NCBI GenBank assembly: GCA_026710045.1
Contig: JAPORU010000105.1
Location: 1-45,442, forward strand
DNA length: 45,442 nt
Origin: Aestuariivita sp.
GTDB taxonomy: Bacteria > Pseudomonadota > Alphaproteobacteria > Rhodobacterales > Rhodobacteraceae
Direction: 5' to 3'
Of the stretch, positions 1 to 9,165 are shown piece by piece. The notes under the pieces were generated by a model, which was not told the DNA's origin, did not search any database, and worked only from the letters and a program-made list of their open reading frames with translations. A program made the translations under genes and the position numbers. Positions within the stretch are counted from its first letter, which is position 1. Every line of letters begins with the position of its first letter.

Positions 1-1135
1 CTTCTTGCAGAGGAACTCGGTTCTTCGGACTCAAATAGGTGAGCAGTTCCCGGTTGAGGCTGATGCGCACCTCCTGATTGGGATAATCCAGCTTGTAGAA
101 CGTGTCGAAGCCCTCGCGCTTCTCGTCAACGATGGTGAGATACCCGGTCTGGAATAGAAGCGCCTCGGCACTGATGTCCTCCACATCGAATGTCGAGACC
201 AAGGTCTCATCGCTCCAGCGTCCCTCCAGCTCCCGTGGATGAACCGCCTTCTCCATCAGCGTTTCAAAGAGGAACTGCGGCGAACCGGTCCGGAACCAGT
301 GGGGCTTGAACATCCGGTTCCGCAGGAACAGGAGCACGTCAAACGGATTGTAGAGCCGTTCTTCACCCAACCAGTTGTAACCGTTATACCAGGTTCGGAC
401 CGCGTCCCGGTCCAGTCCCTCCAGTTCCGGGGCAAACACGGTGTCGAGGTCCGTATCCGTGTAGCCACAAATTGTGGCAAAGTGCGGATCGAGGCTGATG
501 TCTTCAAGGTTGTTGAGACCCGAGAACAGGCTGATCTTGGAGAACATGCTAATCCCGGTGACCAAGACGAAGCGGACATGTTCCGCGCTGCCCTTGATAA
601 TACCATAGAAGCCGCGCAGATACTCCCGGTTGGCCCGCGCCCGATCCGGATCCCTCAGAACATCCAGGATCGGCTTGTCATACTCGTCTACGAGAACCAC
701 CACACGCTGGCCGGTCTTATGGTGGAGGTGATAGAGCAGACTTTGCAAACGTTCCGGGGCCGACCCTGCCGAACAAAGAGCCTGTAATCCGGCGGCATGT
801 TCAATAAGGTCGAGTTGCGTGTTCAGGTTACGCTCAATGGCTTCCGGCTCATTATACATCCCATCAAAGCTCAGCCGCACCACCGGATGACTCACCGACC
901 AGTCCCAGTGATCATAAATATCTAATCCCCGGAACAGCGCTTCCTGTCCGGCGAACAGCGCTCCGATCGTGTCCAGCAGCAGGCTCTTGCCAAACCGGCG
1001 GGGTCGGGAGAGAAAGTAATGACGCCCATCCTCCACAAGCCGCCGGATCAGAGGCGTCTTGTCAACATAGTAGAAGTTCTCACCCCGGATGGTCTCGAAG
1101 TCCTGGATGCCGATGGGCAGAGACTGACGGGTCAT
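1..1135 (-). CDS. AAA-ATPase-like protein with PD-(D/E)XK nuclease C-terminus, partial
   Basis: The gene reads leftward and runs off the window edge, so only about 378 N-terminal codons are visible. The protein begins MTRQSLPIGIQDFETIRG. It carries a P-loop-like motif RPRRFGKSLLLDT near residue 45 and a Walker B-like strand VVVLVDEYDKPILD near residue 150. This is the layout of the AAA-ATPase-like family (PF09820) that normally ends in a PD-(D/E)XK nuclease-like domain (PF08011). The start is supported by GGGAGA about 6 bases upstream. Biological role is unknown; members are often multicopy and are suspected of mobile or defence roles. A second, 5'-truncated copy at 40030-40770 is about 80% identical by eye over the roughly 100 residues that can be compared, and it shows what the missing C-terminus should look like. 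Forward open frames across this region are shadows. Confidence 0.85.
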   Translation of the reverse strand, partial: MTRQSLPIGIQDFETIRGENFYYVDKTPLIRRLVEDGRHYFLSRPRRFGKSLLLDTIGALFAGQEALFRGLDIYDHWDWSVSHPVVRLSFDGMYNEPEAIERNLNTQLDLIEHAAGLQALCSAGSAPERLQSLLYHLHHKTGQRVVVLVDEYDKPILDVLRDPDRARANREYLRGFYGIIKGSAEHVRFVLVTGISMFSKISLFSGLNNLEDISLDPHFATICGYTDTDLDTVFAPELEGLDRDAVRTWYNGYNWLGEERLYNPFDVLLFLRNRMFKPHWFRTGSPQFLFETLMEKAVHPRELEGRWSDETLVSTFDVEDISAEALLFQTGYLTIVDEKREGFDTFYKLDYPNQEVRISLNRELLTYLSPKNRVPLQE

Positions 1136-1375
1136 GATCTTTCTCCCGGAAGGCACTTATAAGGTAATTTTTTCTCGATATCTCTGACGTCGGATATTTG
1201 CAAATAATGTGAGTCAAATATTCCCTGATGTTTGTGACTCATTACAACGAGGCGATTGGCCTGCATCATTACGTGCAATTCTGAGATCGCGTCGGCAAAA
1301 TCCTTCTTTTCTCTTTTGTGCCAGCTTTACATCAACTTGTGTAGGTTTTTTGTCCGATGCAGCCTGGTCCTTTAA

Positions 1376-2710
1376 TCAATTCTTCATGGTTGCTGGTAGG
1401 TATAGGGATAGTTCAGGTAACGCTATGATGATACTGAGACAAATCAGCATTGCGAGCCAGAATGGCATGATTCCGCGATAAATATCTTTCATAGGGATGT
1501 CAGACACGCTCTGTACTACAAAGACGTTCATACCAACTGGCGGACTGATCAAGGCCATTTCCAATATGATAACCATAACGACGCCAAACCAGATGCGTAG
1601 ATCGGAATTGCCAGTGATATGCAATACATCACCCAAGCCTGACTGCTCAATGATCGGTAAGACGATTGGCAAGACCAATACCATCATTGCAAATCCATCT
1701 AGAAAGGTACCCAAAAGGATGAAGGCTGCAAGAATCAAACTTAAGAGTAAAAGAGGATGCAATTGTATCTCTGATAGCTGCTCCGCTAACGTTGATGGCA
1801 CTTGAGTCAAAGCAAGGAACGGCGAGAAAACACTTGCTCCGATAATGATGAAATATATCATTATCGTTGTGGATACCGTCTTCAAGAGTGCGTCAAGAAA
1901 TCCGTCAATAGTGAATTCGCGGCGAAACAATGCAAACAGGAAAGCTAATACCGCGCCCACAGCCGCAGCTTCGACCGGAGTAAATACTCCCGCATAAATC
2001 CCACCGATTGAGGTCACGATGATGGCAATGATGGTTGCCCCTTGGCCTAATAACTTCAAACGATCAACAAAACTGAATCGCTCTCCGGTCGGGCCGATTT
2101 GAGGATGTACTAATGTGAGAAAATAAATGGCCACCATAAAACATCCCGACAGCAACAGTCCTGGTACAACGCCTGCCAGAAATAACCGTCCAATCGACTC
2201 CTCGGTCAAGATGGCATATATGATGAAGCCTGTCGAAGGAGGGATCAGGATGCCGAGTGTGCCGCCCGCAGCAACAGATCCGGCTGCAAACTTAGGGTCA
2301 TAACCAAACCTTTTCATTTCCGGGAGTGCCACGCGCCCCAAGGTTAGCGCTGAAGCCACCGAAGATCCCGAGAGGGCGGCAAAGCCGGTACAACCAAGAA
2401 TAGTCGCATGGGCCAGTCCACCTCGAAAATGGCCAATCCAAGCATAGGCTGCGTTATAAAGATCGCGACTCATTCCCGAGGCCCCCGCAATGTTGCCCAT
2501 GAGTACGAAGAGCGGAATGACCGTTAATTCGACATATGTCAGTGATCCCCAAGTTTCAGTGAAGAGTGTTGCAACTCCAGCCGACCAAGAATTCAGTAAA
2601 CTGATACCAATCACTCCAGATATCATCATCGCGAACGCCACTGGAATACGCAGAGCCATGAGCACAATTAGTAGCGTTAAACCGAGGAGTCCAACCAAGG
2701 TGTGATTCAT
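1376..2710 (-). CDS. dctM: TRAP transporter large permease, DctM family
   Basis: This is the large membrane subunit of a tripartite ATP-independent periplasmic transporter, which uses an ion gradient to import a carboxylate delivered by the binding protein. The 444-residue protein is hydrophobic throughout with about a dozen membrane segments. It has the family's typical patches, for example PVAFAMMISGVIG near the N-terminus, ALSGSSVASALTLG around residue 115 and GILIPPSTGFIIYAILTEES around 155. Length is usual for DctM. Its start overlaps the end of dctQ by four bases (ATGA), so the two are translationally coupled. It is the last gene of a dctPQM operon. The substrate is not set by this subunit. 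Confidence 0.95.
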   Translation of the reverse strand: MNHTLVGLLGLTLLIVLMALRIPVAFAMMISGVIGISLLNSWSAGVATLFTETWGSLTYVELTVIPLFVLMGNIAGASGMSRDLYNAAYAWIGHFRGGLAHATILGCTGFAALSGSSVASALTLGRVALPEMKRFGYDPKFAAGSVAAGGTLGILIPPSTGFIIYAILTEESIGRLFLAGVVPGLLLSGCFMVAIYFLTLVHPQIGPTGERFSFVDRLKLLGQGATIIAIIVTSIGGIYAGVFTPVEAAAVGAVLAFLFALFRREFTIDGFLDALLKTVSTTIMIYFIIIGASVFSPFLALTQVPSTLAEQLSEIQLHPLLLLSLILAAFILLGTFLDGFAMMVLVLPIVLPIIEQSGLGDVLHITGNSDLRIWFGVVMVIILEMALISPPVGMNVFVVQSVSDIPMKDIYRGIMPFWLAMLICLSIIIALPELSLYLPATMKN

Positions 2711-3222
2711 TCATCATAATCCAAATCGTTGGGATTATACGATGATAGAAAGCACTCCAGCATGATCATGGCGGCGTGAAAGCACGACATGGCCATAATT
2801 GCTAGAATAAATGGTTTGTGGGAAATTCCGATCATGTTGGTAGCTTCGTTGAATAGTGCCGCATCTTCGGCCGCCCACCAGGCACGGTAGGCGATGAGAC
2901 AAAACACTCCTGCAACCGATAATTTGATCAGCCATACCCGTAACTTCTCCAGTGCAAAGAGAGGAAGCGATGCGTATAAATCGACACTAATGTGGCCGTT
3001 TACCCGCCATGTATAAGGTGCTGCAAGCAAGAGCGACAACACCATACCCATTTCGATAATATCTTGCCGTCCGCGCAACGGGTCAGAATAGAAGTAGCGC
3101 AAGATAACGTCGGCAAATGTCAAGAGAACAAGGCTGGCTAATACCAGCCCTCCTGCAATGGCCATAAAGACAGTGAGGCGATCAATATATCGATTCACCG
3201 TTTTGTCGTTTTTGGGCCTCAC
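2707..3222 (-). CDS. dctQ: TRAP transporter small permease, DctQ family
   Basis: This is the small four-helix membrane subunit that pairs with DctM. The 171-residue protein has four hydrophobic segments (about residues 16-42, 54-74, 94-116 and 135-158). It also has the family pattern near helix 1-2, with LLTFADVILRYFYSDPLRG followed by the DIIEMGMVLS stretch. It starts two bases after the dctP stop and overlaps dctM by four bases, so the three form one operon. An acidic tail (NDLDYDE) closes the protein. Confidence 0.93.
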   Translation of the reverse strand: MRPKNDKTVNRYIDRLTVFMAIAGGLVLASLVLLTFADVILRYFYSDPLRGRQDIIEMGMVLSLLLAAPYTWRVNGHISVDLYASLPLFALEKLRVWLIKLSVAGVFCLIAYRAWWAAEDAALFNEATNMIGISHKPFILAIMAMSCFHAAMIMLECFLSSYNPNDLDYDE

Positions 3223-3224
3223 CT

Positions 3225-4235
3225 CTATTGTTTCATGGCTCTGACAACGTCACTGGCTGGAATGCCCTCGCCATCCAGTTTGGCTAACAGATCGGAAACC
3301 GCTTCGGCTGCTTTTGCAGCAAATTTTGTATGTTCATCATCGGAAAGTACAATCGTTTCATTGCCTTCGATATCTTCAAACTTACCAAGCGCAAGCGCAC
3401 CAAATTTGGCAAGCCCAGATGCAGACCTTTGCGAGATATCGCGGCCGGTCAATCTGTTCAGAGCAGCCCGTTCATTATCGGATAATTCGTTGTAGGCTTC
3501 TTCATTGGCCACTAAGAAAATCGTTGTTGGCATTTCAGGTAAATTGGTTGTGACGTATTTTGTTGTTTCAATCAGCTTAAAGATCAAGAGCGAGTCGGAA
3601 CCCATCAATGCACCGTCAACAACTCCAGTATTCATGGATGTGTACACTTTGTTTGCGGGCATTGGCACGGGTGTCGCTCCGTAAGCTTCAATGACGGCTG
3701 CGGCAGATGATGACGCAACCCTGATTTTAAGACCCTCAAGATCTTGCAAGCTTCGAACCGGCTGATCACGCATCATCAAAACGGCCGGTGGTGTGACGAA
3801 TAGGGCTAAAGGAACGGTCCTTTTAAACTCATCTCGCAAATGGTTGTCCATGACATTCCAAAGCTTGTTTGTAGCGTCTTCATGCCCTTCCGTTACCCCC
3901 GGCAGCTCAATCAGCAAGGTTTTCGGGAACACCGATGAGGTATAACCTGGCAATCCGTATGAAATCTCTGCGATTCGTGTTGCGGCACGCTTATATTGCT
4001 CAACGGGACCTTTGCCTAATTCACCTGATGGGTAAATTTCGATTTTTACGGAACCGTCGGTCGCGGCATTGATGTCGGCTGCCAACTTTTCAAAAATCGG
4101 CTCGTGCAGGACATAGACCGGTGGCACGAAGCTTGCCAACTTCATAACCTTCTCGGTCGCAAAGGAAACTGTAGACAATGATACGGTCAGCAGAACAAAA
4201 GCTGCTGCGACAACAATCTTTCGCATAACATTCAT
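3225..4235 (-). CDS. dctP: TRAP transporter substrate-binding protein, DctP family
   Basis: This periplasmic solute receptor feeds the DctQM permease. The start at 4235 is chosen because GGAGGAG (4243-4249) sits 7 bases upstream and a normal signal peptide follows (MNVMRKIVVAAAFVLL, cleavage near SFA|TEK). The frame is open further upstream, but that extension has no family resemblance and crosses the divergent promoter. The mature protein has the DctP pattern: ASFVPPVYVLHEPIFEKLA, then PSGELGKGPVEQYKRA, then GLKIRVASSSAAAV. The arginine of GLKIRV is the residue that in this family usually binds the substrate carboxylate, so a carboxylic acid ligand is likely. The urocanase operon alongside suggests an imidazole-acrylate type acid, but that is inference. 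336 residues, normal length. Confidence 0.94.
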   Translation of the reverse strand: MNVMRKIVVAAAFVLLTVSLSTVSFATEKVMKLASFVPPVYVLHEPIFEKLAADINAATDGSVKIEIYPSGELGKGPVEQYKRAATRIAEISYGLPGYTSSVFPKTLLIELPGVTEGHEDATNKLWNVMDNHLRDEFKRTVPLALFVTPPAVLMMRDQPVRSLQDLEGLKIRVASSSAAAVIEAYGATPVPMPANKVYTSMNTGVVDGALMGSDSLLIFKLIETTKYVTTNLPEMPTTIFLVANEEAYNELSDNERAALNRLTGRDISQRSASGLAKFGALALGKFEDIEGNETIVLSDDEHTKFAAKAAEAVSDLLAKLDGEGIPASDVVRAMKQ

Positions 4236-4321
4236 AACTTTGCTCCTCCAAATCATGCGCCAGATACTCAGGTAAAAAAGACCTATTCCATATTCTGGGA
4301 CGACGCAATATATATTAGTAC
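4236..4321. promoter_or_regulatory. Divergent promoter region with candidate IclR operator
   Basis: These 86 bases separate dctP (leftward) from the IclR-type regulator (rightward), so both promoters must lie here. An imperfect inverted repeat, TTCCA-5-TGGGA at 4286-4300, matches the general style of IclR-family sites (TGGAA...TTCCA half sites). The strong leftward ribosome site is at 4243-4249. The operator assignment rests on pattern only. Confidence 0.4.
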
Positions 4322-5146
4322 ATGAGTAACAAAAAAGTTCGAAGCACATCCATGGTCGGCGTTGGTCTTGTGCACAAGACTCTTCAAATCCTTGATCTAT
4401 TCCAGCCCGATCATTCGAGTTGGTCGTTGAATGAAATGGTGAAGGTAACTGGAATACCAAAATCAACCATTCATCGCCTTGTTCGGTTCCTGACTGATCG
4501 GGGTTATCTTGCATTGTTGGAGGAACGACACAGATATACGTTGGGCCCAGCGTCCATCGATCTTGGATGGCGTGCTTGGAGCTCATTTGATTTTCGTGAA
4601 TTCTGCCGGCCGTCCTTGCAGAGACTGGCTTTTCAAACTCAGGAAACCGTATTGCTGACCTCCGTTGTTGGCTCGGGAAATGCGGTACGATGCGTTGATC
4701 AGATTGAAAGTACGCGAGAAGGTTTGCGGGTTTTTGAAAAGATCGGTGCTATTTTTCCTCTGCATGCGGGTGCTGCTCCCAAAGCGGTTTTGGCTTTTTT
4801 GTCAGACGAAGATCGTCACCAATATATCGCGGGATCGCTCGAAGCGATTACCGATACAACGATCGTTGATCCCAAGGAGTTATCTCGCGATCTGCAGAAC
4901 ATCCGATCGAGAGGGTATTCTATTTCCTGGGAAGAAACCTATGAAGGTGTGGCAGGAGTCGGAACACCATTCTTTTGGTCCGATGGGAGACCGGCTGGAA
5001 GTATGGCCATTGCCGTTCCCATTCAGAGAGCAACATCGGAAACTATCAAAACTTTTGGATATTTGCTACGAGATGCTTGTGCCAGAATCGATGAACGTTT
5101 GTCTCAATACAGCCCACAATCTGCGTTAGAGAAATTATCCGCATGA
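4322..5146 (+). CDS. IclR-family transcriptional regulator
   Basis: This cytoplasmic DNA-binding regulator probably controls the divergent TRAP operon and its own catabolic operon. The N-terminal winged helix-turn-helix covers about residues 15-80 (KTLQILDLFQ, then GIPKSTIHRLVRFLTDRGYL). The C-terminal ligand-binding domain has the usual IclR landmarks PLHAGAAPKAVLAFL around residue 145 and GVAGVGTPFF around 215. 274 residues, normal length. Its stop overlaps the start of the next gene by four bases (ATGA), so the regulator is the first gene of the operon it probably controls. The effector is unknown and would be expected to be the imported acid or an intermediate. Confidence 0.93.
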   Translation: MSNKKVRSTSMVGVGLVHKTLQILDLFQPDHSSWSLNEMVKVTGIPKSTIHRLVRFLTDRGYLALLEERHRYTLGPASIDLGWRAWSSFDFREFCRPSLQRLAFQTQETVLLTSVVGSGNAVRCVDQIESTREGLRVFEKIGAIFPLHAGAAPKAVLAFLSDEDRHQYIAGSLEAITDTTIVDPKELSRDLQNIRSRGYSISWEETYEGVAGVGTPFFWSDGRPAGSMAIAVPIQRATSETIKTFGYLLRDACARIDERLSQYSPQSALEKLSA

Positions 5147-6129
5147 AGGCGTGGATCTCGGGGAAAGAACGCGGTATCGAAGCGCTTGCTTTTGACGACG
5201 TGATTGTACCCAATCCAGCGGACAATGAACTCTTGATAAGAGTCTCACATACCGCCTTGAATTTTTCAGACTTGCTGATGTTGGAAGATAAATATCAGGT
5301 GCGTCCGCCACGTCCATTTATACCGGGGCAGGAAATTTCCGGTATTGTCGTAAAGGCTCCATCGAAATCGACCTTTAAGCTGGGTGATCGTGTCACGAGC
5401 AAAGTTATTTGGGGAGGATTTGCGGAATATGTGACGGTGCGTGCAGATATGGCGATTCCAGTACCTCCGGGTATTTGCCTCACTCAAGCAACAGCCTTGC
5501 CGATATCCTATGTAACTGCACTAGTGGCGCTCAATTACTGTGCCAGCTTAAGTGCGAGCGATTGTGTTCTGATTCATGCAGCAGCCGGTGGCGTGGGCTT
5601 GGCAGCCGTTGAAATTGCGACGGCTCGCGGCGCAAGGGTGATTGCAACAGCACGTTCGGACAAACGCCTTGCCGTTGCGATTGAACGCGGGGCTGAGCGC
5701 GGCGTGAATTATTCCGAAGAAAACTGGTTTGATAGGGTGAATGATATTACGGAAGGACGCGGTGCGAACATTATACTTGATCCCGTAGGTGGACATATCG
5801 GCGAAGACAGTCTTCGCTGCATCGCCATCGACGGAACATTATTGATCGTGGGTTTTGCATCGGGGTTCGTCCCGAAATTACCTGCCCATCGTTTACTCCT
5901 AAAGCGGGCATCCGCTCATGGTGTTTACTGGAACCATGACATTGACATGGAATTACTAAACGCGGCTACGTCCGATCTGAACGCTCTCCTGATCAATCGT
6001 GAACTTGATCCACTGGTAAACACGGACTATCAATTTGATGCATTGCCGCAAGCTCTCAAAGATCTCGCAGGTCGCAAAGTAATCGGTAAAGTTGTCCTTA
6101 AAGTGAGCAGTGATGGAACGGGTGAATGA
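5143..6129 (+). CDS. NAD(P)H-dependent MDR-family oxidoreductase (quinone/enoyl reductase type)
   Basis: This is a medium-chain dehydrogenase/reductase of the zinc-free quinone-reductase/enoyl-CoA-reductase branch. Visible features are the N-terminal GroES-like fold with NFSDLLMLEDKYQVRPPRPF and PGQEISGIV, and the nucleotide-binding motif AAAGGVGLAAVEIA near residue 148. GGHIGEDSLRCI follows later. No structural-zinc cysteine cluster is apparent. 328 residues, typical length. It overlaps the regulator upstream and the CoA-transferase downstream by four bases each. Next to a CoA-transferase, an enoyl-CoA (acryloyl-CoA-like) reductase role is attractive: it could reduce the side-chain double bond of a CoA-activated acrylate. 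The family alone does not fix the substrate, and a plain quinone reductase remains possible. Confidence 0.88.
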   Translation: MKAWISGKERGIEALAFDDVIVPNPADNELLIRVSHTALNFSDLLMLEDKYQVRPPRPFIPGQEISGIVVKAPSKSTFKLGDRVTSKVIWGGFAEYVTVRADMAIPVPPGICLTQATALPISYVTALVALNYCASLSASDCVLIHAAAGGVGLAAVEIATARGARVIATARSDKRLAVAIERGAERGVNYSEENWFDRVNDITEGRGANIILDPVGGHIGEDSLRCIAIDGTLLIVGFASGFVPKLPAHRLLLKRASAHGVYWNHDIDMELLNAATSDLNALLINRELDPLVNTDYQFDALPQALKDLAGRKVIGKVVLKVSSDGTGE

Positions 6130-7331
6130 TTAACGGAGAAAAGAAATCTCAGTTGTTGAGTGGTATTCGCGTTCTTGATCTTTCGCGCATCATGTCTGGA
6201 CCATACTGCACCGCAATGTTGGCTGATTTGGGAGCAGAAGTCATCAAGATCGAAATACCTGACGTTGGTGACGAAAGCCGTTCATTCGGGCCATATGCCA
6301 ACGGAGAAAGCAGCTACTTTATGTTACTCAATCGTAACAAAAAAAGTGTGACTGTGAATATGAAATCCGTTGAAGGACGTAATTTGATCAATGCCCTTGT
6401 TCCGAAATGCGATGTATTGGTTGAGAATTTTCGTCCCGGTGTCATGTCACGGCTCAATTTGGACGAACCATCTGTTCGGAAAATCAATTCCAAAATAATT
6501 TATTCAAGTATCTCAGGATTTGGGCAAGATAGTCCGTTTAGGGACTGGCCCGCGTTCGATCTGGTGATTCAGGCAATGAGTGGGCTCATGAGCCTAACCG
6601 GTCCCAAAGGGGGTCCGGCTACAGCCATCGGTGAATCTATGGCAGATGTTAGTACTGGTATCTTTGCGGCTTTCGGCATTGTTGCCGCTCTGTTTGATCG
6701 TGAGAGGAGTGGACAAGGGTGCCTAATCGATGTGGCAATGCTCGATTCAATGATGGCGATACAACTTACAGGATTGGCCCGGCAACTTTATAACAACGAT
6801 ACACCAAAACCCATAGGAAATCGACATCCGGTGACATATCCGGTTGATTCTTTCCCCACCACATCCGGTGATATTGTCATGGTGTGTTTTTCAGACAGTA
6901 CATTTGCTGCGCTCGCGGAATTAATGGGTAATCGGAGTCTCGCCGCCGACAAACGTTTCAAAACCAATTTAGCACGCAACGAGAACGAGGATCTGTTGCG
7001 TGACATCATCACTAATTGGACCCATGATCAGTCGCAGGATATTGTGATTAAGGCCTTGCTTAACGCTGGTATTCCAGCGGCTCCCGTATGGGATCTGAAA
7101 CAACTGGTTCAATCAGAGCACACCAAGCAGCGCAAACTGATCTCGCAAGGAAAGCATCAAATTCTCGGCAAAGTGCCTATAGTGCCTCAACCGGTCCGAT
7201 TCTCTCACACGGCACCGGTTGAGAGAGTAACAACTCCCACACTTGGGGAACATACGGAAGATGTGTTGCAGAATTTGCTAAACGTCGATCAGGATATGTT
7301 GACAACATTGCGTCGAAAAAAAGTGATCTAG
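6126..7331 (+). CDS. Family III CoA-transferase (CaiB/BaiF type)
   Basis: This enzyme moves CoA between carboxylic acids through an aspartyl-CoA intermediate. The N-terminus has the family signature LLSGIRVLDLSRIMSGPYC and LADLGAEVIKIE. VENFRPGVMSRLNLD follows near residue 100, and the catalytic aspartate is Asp174 in ESMADVSTGIFAA. 401 residues is the usual length. It overlaps the reductase by four bases and ends three bases before urocanase. In this operon it most plausibly activates the imported acid to its CoA thioester. The actual donor and acceptor cannot be read from sequence. Confidence 0.93.
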   Translation: MINGEKKSQLLSGIRVLDLSRIMSGPYCTAMLADLGAEVIKIEIPDVGDESRSFGPYANGESSYFMLLNRNKKSVTVNMKSVEGRNLINALVPKCDVLVENFRPGVMSRLNLDEPSVRKINSKIIYSSISGFGQDSPFRDWPAFDLVIQAMSGLMSLTGPKGGPATAIGESMADVSTGIFAAFGIVAALFDRERSGQGCLIDVAMLDSMMAIQLTGLARQLYNNDTPKPIGNRHPVTYPVDSFPTTSGDIVMVCFSDSTFAALAELMGNRSLAADKRFKTNLARNENEDLLRDIITNWTHDQSQDIVIKALLNAGIPAAPVWDLKQLVQSEHTKQRKLISQGKHQILGKVPIVPQPVRFSHTAPVERVTTPTLGEHTEDVLQNLLNVDQDMLTTLRRKKVI

Positions 7332-7334
7332 AGG

Positions 7335-9008
7335 ATGTCGGTGACTTTTACACGTAGAAACAGACGCATTGTTCGCTCCCCTACCGGACCTGAGTTAACG
7401 GCAAAGAGTTGGCAAGCTGAGGCACCGTTGCGCTTATTGATGAATAATCTTGATCCGAATGTGGCGGAACGTCCGGAAGAGTTGGTTGTCTATGGCGGTA
7501 TTGGGCGCGCAGCAAGAAATTGGGAATGTTTCGATGCGATGATCAAGTCCCTAATGGAATTGGAAGACGACGAAACATTATTGGTGCAATCGGGTAAACC
7601 TGTCGGCGTTTTTCGAACCCATCGAATGGCGCCACGTGTATTGATCGCTAACGGAAATCTTGTGCCGCACTGGGCCAACTGGGAGGAATTTGATAAACTC
7701 GATCGCTTGGGGCTGACAATGTATGGTCAAATGACGGCTGGTTCTTGGATATACATTGGCAGTCAAGGGATTGTGCAAGGCACCTACGAGACATTCTCGG
7801 CGATCAAGAGACAACATTTCGGCGGGGACAATCGGGGAAAATTAGTCGTTACCGGCGGACTCGGCGGCATGGGTGGGGCCCAACCCTTGGCTGCAACGAT
7901 GGCAGGTTTCAATGCAATTATCGTTGAATGCCAACATGAAAAAATCAAATTCCGTATCCGGACTGGATATCTTGACAAGTCCGCATCAAGTCTCGACGAG
8001 GCTTTTGCAATGATCGAAGCCGCAAATAAGATCGGTAAGCCGGTTTCCATCGGTCTACATGGCAACATTGTTGATATTCTGCAACAGTTTGCAGATCGAG
8101 GCATTACCCCTAATGTTCTGACCGACCAGACTTCGGCTCATGATCCGATCAATGGATATCTGCCGGCCGGTTGGGATCTCGATAAGTGGAATACCTTGCG
8201 TGAACGTGATCCATTTTCTGTTGCCAAAGCATCGAAAACCACAATGGCTCGACATGTCGAATTAATGTTGAACTTTCAAAAGCGCGGAGCTGTCGTTTTT
8301 GAATATGGTAATAATCTGCGCGCGATGGCGCAAGAAGCTGATGCTGAAAACGCTTTTGGTTTTCCAGGTTTCGTTGAAGCCTATGTCCGTCCGTTATTCT
8401 GCGAAGGAAAAGGACCTTTTCGGTGGGTGGCCCTATCGGGTGATCCGGAAGATATCTACAAGACCGACGCAAAGGTGCGCGAGATGATGCCTGATGACGC
8501 ATTCCTGCACAACTGGTTGGATAAGGTGCGTGTACATATTAAGTTTCAAGGGCTGCCAGCGCGCATTTGCTGGGTTGGGTTGGGAGATCGTCATCGAATT
8601 GGACGCGCATTCAACGAAATGGTACGCACAGGTGAGTTACGTGCGCCTCTTGTCATTGGTCGCGATCACATGGACTCGGGCTCTGTTTCCAGTCCGAACC
8701 GTGAAACTGAGAGTATGAAAGACGGTTCGGATGCTATTTCCGATTGGCCTATTCTAAACGCAATGTTAAATTCCGCTACCGGAGCAACGTGGGTGTCTTT
8801 CCATCACGGCGGTGGCATGGGAATGGGTTATTCCCAACATGCTGGAATTGCCGTTCTTGCAGATGGAACGTCAAATGCCGATCAGATCATTCAGAGGACA
8901 CTCTGGAACGATCCCGCAACTGGAGTAATGCGCCACTCCGATGCAGGTTACGAGGCAGCTCAAGACTGCGCCCGACGCTACAACCTAAAGCTTCCCATGC
9001 TGGAATGA
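7335..9008 (+). CDS. hutU: Urocanate hydratase (urocanase) family enzyme
   Basis: Urocanase uses tightly bound NAD+ as an electrophile to hydrate urocanate to imidazolonepropionate, the second step of histidine breakdown. The 557-residue protein is full length and conserved throughout: [19 protein letters not shown], then [19 protein letters not shown], then the NAD-binding glycine run [14 protein letters not shown]. The active-site motif is [12 protein letters not shown] with Cys412 (Cys410 in Pseudomonas putida). [16 protein letters not shown] and [17 protein letters not shown] follow. The ribosome site AGAGG lies at the end of the preceding gene, so it belongs to the same operon. What is odd is the context: no hutH, hutI, hutG or hutF is nearby, while a CoA-transferase, a reductase and a TRAP importer are. 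A related substrate such as thiourocanate or S-methyl-thiourocanate, for which urocanase-family hydratases are known, is possible. Confidence 0.93.
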   Translation: MSVTFTRRNRRIVRSPTGPELTAKSWQAEAPLRLLMNNLDPNVAERPEELVVYGGIGRAARNWECFDAMIKSLMELEDDETLLVQSGKPVGVFRTHRMAPRVLIANGNLVPHWANWEEFDKLDRLGLTMYGQMTAGSWIYIGSQGIVQGTYETFSAIKRQHFGGDNRGKLVVTGGLGGMGGAQPLAATMAGFNAIIVECQHEKIKFRIRTGYLDKSASSLDEAFAMIEAANKIGKPVSIGLHGNIVDILQQFADRGITPNVLTDQTSAHDPINGYLPAGWDLDKWNTLRERDPFSVAKASKTTMARHVELMLNFQKRGAVVFEYGNNLRAMAQEADAENAFGFPGFVEAYVRPLFCEGKGPFRWVALSGDPEDIYKTDAKVREMMPDDAFLHNWLDKVRVHIKFQGLPARICWVGLGDRHRIGRAFNEMVRTGELRAPLVIGRDHMDSGSVSSPNRETESMKDGSDAISDWPILNAMLNSATGATWVSFHHGGGMGMGYSQHAGIAVLADGTSNADQIIQRTLWNDPATGVMRHSDAGYEAAQDCARRYNLKLPMLE

Positions 9009-9165
9009 ACCGGACTTTTTCGGAATGAGATAAACATTTTCTATCGTATCAGCTTTGGCAGGTATGCAGATGATTGTCCGGAACGCGATGCAACATGTCC
9101 CGGCATTTCTTCTCTTGGATTGGGATGGATCGATAGCCGTGCTGTCCGTCTCTTAACGGATGTCT

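Noticed and set aside
4236..4586. N-terminal extension of the TRAP receptor to 4586
   Set aside because: A strong ribosome site and a clear signal peptide place the start at 4235; the extension is antisense to the IclR gene and has no family similarity.
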